A model generated the notes under the pieces. That model was not told the origin of the DNA. It ran no database searches and saw nothing but the letters and a program-made list of their open reading frames with translations. 64,000 nt of DNA, from contig JAZUMK010000063.1 of NCBI GenBank assembly GCA_045603585.1, forward strand, positions 1 to 64,000, in the 5' to 3' direction. The translations under genes were made by a program, and so were the position numbers. The stretch is from SFEL01 sp045603585 (GTDB lineage Bacteria > Bacillota > Clostridia > Christensenellales > CAG-138). Positions 58,282 to 64,000 of the stretch are shown here, one piece after another (positions within the stretch are counted from its first letter, which is position 1; the number at the start of each line of letters is the position of its first letter).

Positions 58282-59661
58282 TTATTCGCCCAAAGCCCTT
58301 GCAACCGCCACCATGATGGCACATTCCATACGCTTTTTAAAGAGCTTGCAGCCTTTCTGGTATACGCCGGTCACGCTGCCCGTTGCATGGTATGCATTGG
58401 CGGCGCATCCGCCGGAGCAATACAGCCTTGCCCAGCAATCCCTGCACTCGGGATGGGCATATACGTTGCAGGAGGCAAATTCATTCTGAATTTCTGTATT
58501 TGTAACCCCCTGCCAGATATCTCCCAGCTTAAACCTTTCCTCGCCCACAAACTGATGGCAGGGATAAAGATCGCCCCAGGGAGTGACTGCCATGTATTCG
58601 GTGCCGCTGCCGCAGCCCGAAATGCGCTTGTATATGCAGGGGCCGCCGGACAGGTCTATCATATAATGATAGAAGGTAAAGGGCTTTCCCTCCTTATCCC
58701 GCTGCAGCATCAGCTCCGCCAGCTTTTCATACTGGTCCATTACGATAGCTATGTCTTCATCGGTAAGGGCGGAAGGATCTCCCTCCGCGCATACCACAGG
58801 CTCCATGCTGAGCTCGCTGAAGCCCAGATCCAGCATCTGCTGTATATCCTTGAGGAAATCGGGATTTGCATGGGTAAATGTGCCCCGCATATAGTACTCT
58901 TTGCCGCCGCGGGCTTCCACAAACTTCTGAAATTTGGGAACGATCCTGTCCCAGCTTCCGTTGCCTGCATAGTCCACGCGGAATCTGTCGTGTATCTCCT
59001 TGCGTCCGTCAAGGCTGAGCACCACGTTGCTGCATTCCCTGTTGGCAAAGTCTATAACGTCATCATCCACAAGCACGCCGTTGGTGGTAAGGGTAAAGCG
59101 GAAATTCTTTCCTTTTTCTTTTTCCACGCTTCTTGCATACTCCACAAGGTCTTTTACCACCTGAAAATTCATCAGCGGCTCGCCGCCGAAGAAGTCCACC
59201 TCAAGATTGCGGCGGCTTCCGGAATTTTCCATAAGGAAATCCAGCGCACGCTTGCCCACTTCAAAGCTCATCACAGCCCTGTCGCCGTGATAGTTGCCCT
59301 GACTGGCAAAGCAATAGGAGCAGTTTAGATTGCAGGTATGGGCAACGTGCAGGCACAGCGCCTTTACCACTCCTGCGGTCTTCTGCTTCAGCTCTCCCGC
59401 CATAGGCTCAAAGGTATCCTCCGCAAAGAGCCTGCCCTCATCCTTAAGGGCCTGCACCTGGTCATAGCATTCGGCGATATCCTCTGAGGTTATGTCCCCG
59501 CGGCCTGCATACTTCTGCTCCATTGCGGCGATTATCTTTTCCCTGGGCTCGGTTTCAAACATGCCTATAATATCGTATGCCACCTCGTCCACAGCGTGAA
59601 CAGAGCCGGAGCATACATCCAGCACGATATTGTATCCGCCCATTTTGTATTGATGGATCAT
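58282..59661 (-). CDS. scfB: SCIFF peptide radical SAM maturase
   Basis: A 459-aa radical SAM enzyme: start MIHQYKMGGYNIVLDVCSGS, an N-terminal peptide-binding (RRE-like) part, the SAM cluster motif HVAHTCNLNCSYCFASQGNY, FFGGEPLMNF, then a SPASM region (CGSGTEYMAVTPWGDLYPCH, CRDCWARLYCSGGCAANAYH). This matches the SCIFF maturase that installs thioether bonds in the ScfA peptide. A terminator hairpin lies between scfA and this gene. GGGAGAATCAGACA precedes the start. Confidence 0.95.
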   Translation of the reverse strand: MIHQYKMGGYNIVLDVCSGSVHAVDEVAYDIIGMFETEPREKIIAAMEQKYAGRGDITSEDIAECYDQVQALKDEGRLFAEDTFEPMAGELKQKTAGVVKALCLHVAHTCNLNCSYCFASQGNYHGDRAVMSFEVGKRALDFLMENSGSRRNLEVDFFGGEPLMNFQVVKDLVEYARSVEKEKGKNFRFTLTTNGVLVDDDVIDFANRECSNVVLSLDGRKEIHDRFRVDYAGNGSWDRIVPKFQKFVEARGGKEYYMRGTFTHANPDFLKDIQQMLDLGFSELSMEPVVCAEGDPSALTDEDIAIVMDQYEKLAELMLQRDKEGKPFTFYHYMIDLSGGPCIYKRISGCGSGTEYMAVTPWGDLYPCHQFVGEERFKLGDIWQGVTNTEIQNEFASCNVYAHPECRDCWARLYCSGGCAANAYHATGSVTGVYQKGCKLFKKRMECAIMVAVARALGE

Positions 59662-59682
59662 TGTCTGATTCTCCCTTATAAG

Positions 59683-59708
59683 AAAAAATGCCACCGAAGT
59701 GGCATTTT
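59683..59708 (-). terminator. Intergenic attenuating terminator between scfA and scfB
   Basis: AAAATGCCAC-TTCG-GTGGCATTTT hairpin with T-run, between peptide and maturase genes; would keep the peptide transcript more abundant than the enzyme transcript. Confidence 0.85.
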
Positions 59709-59719
59709 GCTCAGTGCAA

Positions 59720-59872
59720 TTACTTGCTTTCCTTAGCGCTTTCGCACTTCTGGTTTGCGATACCGCAGCTGGTCTTGCATGCGGACTGGCAGGAAGTCTG
59801 GCACTCGCCGCAGCCGCCGTTCTTTGCGCTTTCGCACAGGTTACGAGTCTGGATGGTCTTAATATGTTCCAT
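59720..59872 (-). CDS. scfA: SCIFF ribosomal peptide precursor
   Basis: The 50-aa peptide MEHIKTIQTRNLCESAKNGG continues CGECQTSCQSACKTSCGIAN and QKCESAKESK. SCIFF means six cysteines in forty-five residues; the six core cysteines are at 21, 24, 28, 32, 36 and 43. Here a seventh cysteine (C13) lies in the leader, and CESAK occurs twice. The product is cross-linked by ScfB to thioethers; its cell role is not known but it is nearly universal in Clostridia. GAAGGTGACATC precedes the ATG. Confidence 0.95.
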   Translation of the reverse strand: MEHIKTIQTRNLCESAKNGGCGECQTSCQSACKTSCGIANQKCESAKESK

Positions 59873-59908
59873 GATGTCACCTTCTATTATAATAGATTAT
59901 TTGTTTAT

Positions 59909-59937
59909 ACTTTAGCATACCGCATCAAGCATGTCAA
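59909..59937 (-). promoter_or_regulatory. Promoter of scfAB
   Basis: Minus strand TTGACA (59932-59937), 17 bp, TAAAGT (59909-59914) with TG one base before the -10. Confidence 0.65.
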
Positions 59938-60108
59938 CTTGAGGCGAAAAATCTTATGATTATCACGGTGTATTGCTTAACGGCACAATGTATAGTTAAG
60001 CTGTTGAAGGCATTATTATTTTGAATCAATACCGGCTATCACGCCCAAGCACACCCCAAATAATATATCCTCATCCCCCGTGTGATTAATTATCGTGCTG
60101 CGTTCCTT

Positions 60109-60115
60109 TTCGACA
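60109..60115 (-). promoter_or_regulatory. Spo0A box
   Basis: Minus strand TGTCGAA, an exact 0A box, in the 534-bp gap between scfA and the sipL-like gene. Confidence 0.45.
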
Positions 60116-60196
60116 AATGCATGATTTATAATTATTCGGCAATACTTTTTTATGCACGACTTTTTAACACTTTTCAACACCTAAAACCCCTTTGAA

Positions 60197-60243
60197 TGTG
60201 GATAACCATGTTGATAACATTGATAACCCGGTGTTTATCCACT
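60197..60243. promoter_or_regulatory. Cluster of DnaA boxes
   Basis: One perfect box TGTGGATAA (60197-60205), TGTTGATAA (60209-60217), a weaker CATTGATAA (60219-60227) and TTATCCACT (60235-60243) in 47 bp, followed by about 130 bp of AT-rich DNA. Density like this is typical of replication origins or DnaA-controlled sites. No dnaA gene is in the window. Nothing else is recognised in 59940-60406. Confidence 0.6.
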
Positions 60244-60406
60244 CTGTATATACTGTTATTTATGCATTTTAATCAGCCAATCGTACAATGTAAAAATCCA
60301 TAATTTATTTCCGTAGGTCGCAATACCATACATTTTGCCGCACCTTTTGTCATAAGCATATATAACTGACAGACCATTTTTTGACTATTGAGAGGAGCGT
60401 TGCGGC

Positions 60407-61867
60407 ATGGAACTCATATGGAAAGAGCTCCCCGGTGAGCAGATGATATATTCCGGATTATCTCAGGCGGCAGTGGAAGGAGGTATCCCCCTGCCTGAGG
60501 GTCACGGCCTTCAGGAGGTGCTGTCCTGCACAGGCAGCGTTGCCCTTGGCAGCGCCGCGGCCGGTGAGGGCTGCGTGGCGGTGGAGGGCACCGTAAGCGT
60601 GGACATAATATGCACCGACGGCAATGTGTTTGCCTTTTCCTCCCGGGCGGCTTTTCGCCATGTTATCCCCGCAGAGGGGGTGCAGGAGGGCATGAATGCT
60701 CAGGTGCAGCCCAGCCTTCAGTCCCTTGAGCTGATAAACCAAAACGGCAGGCTGCAGCTCAGCGCCGTGGCGGATATGGCGGTGCTGGTCACAGCCCCGG
60801 CCGGCCTTAAGGTGCTGTCCGGCATATCCGGCGTGGAGGATGCGGAGCAGGATACCCGTGAGCTTTCCCTTGCCTGCCGCTGCGATGAGCAGGCAGGAAC
60901 TCTGCGTATCCGGGAGGAGCTGGAAGCCCCCTTCGCCTCTTCGGTACTTTACAGCGAGGTGTGGGCCGGGCTGCGGGAGGTCATTCCCTCATCCGGCGGC
61001 ATCACCCTTGAAGGCACGCTGTATATATCCGCCCTTGTGGAAAGCCGCACAGGGGTGCTTAGCCAGCTTTGCCGCGCCGTTCCCTTCAGCGAAACCGTGG
61101 AAGGCTCAGGGCAGGCTCCCATGTGGGGAGAGATCTCCGCCTCGGCGTGGGATGTGCGGGCCTCCGAGGAATTCGGCATGGTCATTGCGGATGTGCGGCT
61201 CAATTACAGGGTATTCGGCCGCAGCTGCGTAAAGGCGGCCGCCGCCGCAGATGTGTTTTCCCCCACCCTGCCCTTTGAATGCCGCCACAGCGCAATACGT
61301 CCCTGCTCCTTCCTGGGCTGCATACATCACCGCCATTCCCTCACCGAAAACGTAATGCTGCCTGAGGGACTTCCGGATGCTCAGCGGGTGATATACACCG
61401 CTGCCCGTCCCCTTATCACCTCCAGCGCCATGGAAAACAGCCGCCTTATGGTGGAGGGTCTGCTGGCTCTCAGGGTGATCTACGCAGGGGAAAGCGGCAG
61501 CATATTTACCTTTAATGAAGATATTCCCTTCTCCATAGAAACATCCGCCCCCGGCGCCACCGATGGCCTTATCAGCGCAAATGTCAGCGCATCCGCCTCC
61601 GGCGGCGGACGCTCGCTGGAGCTGAGCGGCACAATACTGCTGTCCGCCTGCCTGTATTCCGCGGAAAACGTGACCATTCTTTCCGGCATAGCGGAATGTG
61701 AGCCGATAGAAACTCCCCATGGGCTGATAGGCTACTTCCCCTCCCCCGGCGAAACCCTCTATTCCGTTGCAAAGCAATTCCGCACCGGCCGGGAAAATCT
61801 CAGGCGGTGCAATGCCGACCTTCCCGAGGTGCTTACAGGTGAAGAGAGGATCGTGTTTATCTGCTGA
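60407..61867 (+). CDS. SipL-like SPOCS (DUF3794) and LysM protein
   Basis: The 486-aa protein has repeated SPOCS/DUF3794-type segments (IYSGLSQAAVEGGIPLPEGH, LQEVLSCTGSVALGS, TLYISALVESRTGVLSQLCR, ENVMLPEGLPDAQRVIYTAA) and a C-terminal LysM-like segment (GETLYSVAKQFRTGRENLRR). This matches SipL of Clostridioides difficile, which recruits the coat scaffold SpoIVA to the forespore. GAGAGGAGCGTTGCGGC precedes the ATG. Expression in the mother cell under sigma-E is expected; I could not identify a confident sigma-E site. Confidence 0.82.
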   Translation: MELIWKELPGEQMIYSGLSQAAVEGGIPLPEGHGLQEVLSCTGSVALGSAAAGEGCVAVEGTVSVDIICTDGNVFAFSSRAAFRHVIPAEGVQEGMNAQVQPSLQSLELINQNGRLQLSAVADMAVLVTAPAGLKVLSGISGVEDAEQDTRELSLACRCDEQAGTLRIREELEAPFASSVLYSEVWAGLREVIPSSGGITLEGTLYISALVESRTGVLSQLCRAVPFSETVEGSGQAPMWGEISASAWDVRASEEFGMVIADVRLNYRVFGRSCVKAAAAADVFSPTLPFECRHSAIRPCSFLGCIHHRHSLTENVMLPEGLPDAQRVIYTAARPLITSSAMENSRLMVEGLLALRVIYAGESGSIFTFNEDIPFSIETSAPGATDGLISANVSASASGGGRSLELSGTILLSACLYSAENVTILSGIAECEPIETPHGLIGYFPSPGETLYSVAKQFRTGRENLRRCNADLPEVLTGEERIVFIC

Positions 61868-61923
61868 CGCAGTAAAAGCAATGGTTAAGGATTATTTATC
61901 CAAACCCACTATTCCACATTAAG

Positions 61924-61956
61924 CAAAAAGCCTCTGCGAAAATCGCAGAGGCTCTT
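61924..61956. terminator. Bidirectional terminator
   Basis: AGCCTCTGCGA/TCGCAGAGGCT hairpin with T-runs; ends the sipL-like gene and the AEC carrier gene. Confidence 0.88.
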
Positions 61957-61961
61957 TATCG

Positions 61962-62900
61962 TCACAGTATCATCATCAGCACCGGTATTACCGCGAAGGC
62001 CAGCAGCGTGGAAATAGTTGCGCCCTTGGCGGCGTATTGTTCATCCGCTCCAAGGCCGGAGGCCTGTACCGTTACCTGGGTCATGGTGGGCATGGTCACC
62101 TCAACGATGTAGGTATCGTGGGCAATACCGGTAAGGCCAAAGGCCATACACAGCGCCATGCACAGAAGAGGAGATGCTATAAAGCGCATTATCATGGTGG
62201 TGGGCAGACCCCGCTCCAGCTTTACCTTGCCGAGGCCGGTTTCATACATTACAAAGCCGGAATAGATAAGCCCCAGAGGAGACACCATGTTGCTCATGTA
62301 TTTGGTATAGCTCATTACAAAGCGGGGTAGCTGAATATCCAGCGCCAGCAGCAGCATGCCTATCACTATGCCTATAAAGGGAGGATTCTTCAATATTACC
62401 TTTAGGCTGGACAGGGAAAAGCCGCTGCCCTCAACGGCGGAACGGCGAATAAGCCATACGCCCACCGTCTGGAAAAACAGCGTGTTCATCACGTAATACC
62501 ACATTACATAAGGTATACAGGTTTCACCGAACAGCTCAAGGCACATGGGATAGCCTATGAATACGGAATTGGACAGGCTGCACATGGTGATAAATACGCC
62601 GGTCTGCTTTTTGGGCAGCTTCAGCAGCCTTGCAAGCAGCGCCGCAATTACCGTAAGCAGGCCGATATTCAGCATGGGTACAGCTATCAGCGCCCCCGCT
62701 CCGCGGAACATCTCACGGGAAAAGTTGGTCTGTATGCTGTTTATGCACATGAAGGGCATAGCCACCCATATGATCAGCTTGTACATCATGGGCTTATGCT
62801 CGGGCTTTATCCAGCCCTTGTATCCCATGAAATAGCCTGTTGCCATTATCAGCATTACCACCAGTACGGCGGATACGGAATTTAAAAAAGTACTGAGCAT
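61962..62900 (-). CDS. AEC-family (auxin efflux carrier-type) transporter
   Basis: The 312-aa protein has about ten hydrophobic segments, with ATGYFMGYKGWIKPE near the start, PFMCINSIQTNFS and a central SNSVFIGYPMCLELFG motif. The C-terminal half has MPTMTQVTVQASGLGADEQY, typical of the AEC/PIN-like family. Members export carboxylates such as malate or malonate. AAAGGATAATATCA precedes the ATG. The substrate is not known. Confidence 0.88.
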   Translation of the reverse strand: MLSTFLNSVSAVLVVMLIMATGYFMGYKGWIKPEHKPMMYKLIIWVAMPFMCINSIQTNFSREMFRGAGALIAVPMLNIGLLTVIAALLARLLKLPKKQTGVFITMCSLSNSVFIGYPMCLELFGETCIPYVMWYYVMNTLFFQTVGVWLIRRSAVEGSGFSLSSLKVILKNPPFIGIVIGMLLLALDIQLPRFVMSYTKYMSNMVSPLGLIYSGFVMYETGLGKVKLERGLPTTMIMRFIASPLLCMALCMAFGLTGIAHDTYIVEVTMPTMTQVTVQASGLGADEQYAAKGATISTLLAFAVIPVLMMIL

Positions 62901-63075
62901 TGATATTATCCTTTATGCATGTATTGTTCTTTCATTTCCAAAAAGCCCGATAAACCACGGATTTTTCCACAATCCATATTTATCTGATTATATGTTATTT
63001 CGCCATTTTTTCTTTGTCAAGGCTGCCCCCTGATACTTTTCCCCATATACCTGAATATTGCACGTTTTTTCACTC

Positions 63076-63119
63076 TTGACATAAAGAAAAACGCCTGTAT
63101 AATGTGAGAGTAACTCTCA
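63076..63119 (+). promoter_or_regulatory. Consensus promoter with a 15-bp palindromic operator
   Basis: TTGACA (63076-63081), 16 bp, TATAAT (63098-63103), immediately followed by TGAGAGTAACTCTCA (63105-63119), a perfect dyad, and a half repeat GTGAGA. Likely operator of the Fur-type regulator encoded next. Confidence 0.8.
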
Positions 63120-63161
63120 ATTTGTGAGAATGCACCATTCCCCATTAAAAAGGTGATTTTT

Positions 63162-63563
63162 ATGTATAAAACCATGCAGTACAAGGCCCTTAGGGATTTC
63201 TTCCGCACCGCCCCCAAGGAGCAGTATTCCTCCGACGAAATAATAGAAGCCCTCTGCGCCGATGGCTCCCTGGGCAAAAGCACCCTCTACCGCCAGCTCA
63301 GCCGCATGACGGAGCAGGGAGAGCTGCGCCGCTTCCATGAGGGCAAGCGGGTGCTGTATCAGTACGCCCATCAGCACAGCGGCTGCGATGAGCATTTTCA
63401 TCTTAAGTGCCGGGGCTGCGGCAGGCTTATCCACCTCTCCTGCGATCAGGTATCCGGCCTTGCCCGGCATATAGCCTCTGCCCACGGCTTCACCCTTGAT
63501 TTAAGGGAAAGCATACTCTACGGCCTGTGCGATGGCTGCGGCGGAAAGGATGTCTCATGCTGA
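63162..63563 (+). CDS. Fur-family metalloregulator, probably zinc-responsive
   Basis: The 133-aa product is a Fur-type protein. The helix-turn-helix lies in EQYSSDEIIEALCADGSLGK and STLYRQLSRMTEQGELRRF. The metal/dimer region has HQHSGCDEHFHLKCRGCGRL, with a second CDGCGGKD giving the four-cysteine structural zinc site. ATG at 63162 follows AAAAAGGTGATTTTT. It overlaps by 7 nt a zinc-binding lipoprotein gene, so Zur is the most likely identity, though Fur or PerR function is not excluded. Autoregulation through TGAGAGTAACTCTCA is likely. Confidence 0.88.
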   Translation: MYKTMQYKALRDFFRTAPKEQYSSDEIIEALCADGSLGKSTLYRQLSRMTEQGELRRFHEGKRVLYQYAHQHSGCDEHFHLKCRGCGRLIHLSCDQVSGLARHIASAHGFTLDLRESILYGLCDGCGGKDVSC

Positions 63564-64000
63564 AGCGGCTCATCCTTCCCCTCCTTGCCCTGCTGATGCT
63601 CACGGGCTGCACTCCCCCTATGGATACAGAGGATTTCACCATAATCGCCACTGCCTTCCCCGCCTATGACTTTGCCCGCCAGATAGCGGGAGAGCATGCG
63701 GATATACGTATGCTGCTTTCCCCCGGCGCGGAGGCTCACTCCTTTGAGCCCACCCCAAGGGATATGATAGACATACAGAACTGCGATCTGTTCATCTATG
63801 CCGGGGGCGAAAACGAGGCATGGGTGACCGACATGATATCCTCCCTTGAAATTGACCAAAGCAAGGTGCTCTCCATGCTCAGCGTGGTATCTCCCCTTTG
63901 CGAGGAAACAGTTGAAGGCATGGAATCCGACCATCACCATCACGATGAATCCTGCGGCCATGACCATGACCATCAGCATACCGAGGGCTATGACGAGCAC
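63557..64000 (+). CDS. Zinc ABC transporter substrate-binding lipoprotein (partial)
   Basis: The reading frame runs to the window edge (148 codons). It begins with a lipoprotein signal (LALLMLTGC), then FTIIATAFPAYDFARQIAGE, the ZnuA-type MLLSPGAEAHSFEPTPRDM (metal His) and DIQNCDLFIYAGGENEAWV. A His-rich loop, SDHHHHDESCGHDHDHQH, is just before the edge. This is the AdcA/ZnuA family that captures zinc outside the cell for an ABC importer. Transporter genes likely follow outside the window. Confidence 0.92.
   Translation, partial: MLKRLILPLLALLMLTGCTPPMDTEDFTIIATAFPAYDFARQIAGEHADIRMLLSPGAEAHSFEPTPRDMIDIQNCDLFIYAGGENEAWVTDMISSLEIDQSKVLSMLSVVSPLCEETVEGMESDHHHHDESCGHDHDHQHTEGYDEH

Overview
The window is chromosomal DNA of a Gram-positive, spore-forming anaerobe of the class Clostridia, probably a gut-type lineage with moderately high GC. 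The evidence is spo0A, a SipL-like coat protein (SPOCS plus LysM), the SCIFF peptide with its radical SAM maturase, an NfnAB pair, a large Bacillus/Clostridium-type SRP RNA, strong AGGAGG ribosome binding sites and consensus sigma-A promoters. No species can be named from sequence reading alone. About 60 protein genes lie on both strands.

Layout. Positions 1-235 hold a leftward promoter and leader resembling an rRNA operon start. 235-13.6 kb holds housekeeping genes: phosphohexomutase, radC, xpt, a cell wall hydrolase, an F420-ligase-like protein, rpsF-ssb-rpsR, a DUF1576 membrane protein, two CNNM/CBS proteins and a small XRE/SLOG pair. 13.6-16.6 kb carries an NlpC/P60 peptidase, mreB and a lipoprotein-type class B sortase. 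16.6-27.1 kb is a purine catabolism region. A leftward operon (hydantoinase, mocA-like, guanine deaminase, 8-oxoguanine deaminase) lies behind a variant purine riboswitch, and a rightward operon carries adenine deaminase and a three-subunit xanthine dehydrogenase. 27.5-28.1 kb has an XRE repressor facing a Spo0E-like gene. 28.1-36.8 kb is a leftward phage-like block with an N4 gp56-type capsid protein, tail genes, endolysin and holin, but no terminase, portal or integrase in view. Its leader contains two intrinsic terminators and a competing helix.

36.8-40.5 kb carries copA, the SRP RNA gene, covarying hairpin repeats and two tandem small-RNA-like units. 40.5-54.7 kb has a QueG-like Fe-S protein, rsmA, a MecA-type penicillin-binding protein, an LCP protein, nfnAB, a Nudix/HAD/DUF362/exonuclease series and a zinc-ribbon regulator. 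54.7-62 kb carries an ECF S component with a structured leader, spo0A, a broken integrase, a PLP decarboxylase, scfAB, a DnaA-box cluster and the sipL-like gene. The right end holds an AEC carrier and a Fur-type regulator overlapping a zinc-binding lipoprotein gene cut by the edge.

How it works together. The purine genes would deaminate adenine, guanine and 8-oxoguanine, oxidise hypoxanthine/xanthine and possibly open a downstream ring, while xpt salvages xanthine. The riboswitch layout suggests that ligand switches the leftward operon ON. The strongest candidates for undescribed biology are this variant riboswitch, the 110-nt three-hairpin repeat, the tandem small RNAs and the leader of the capsid block.
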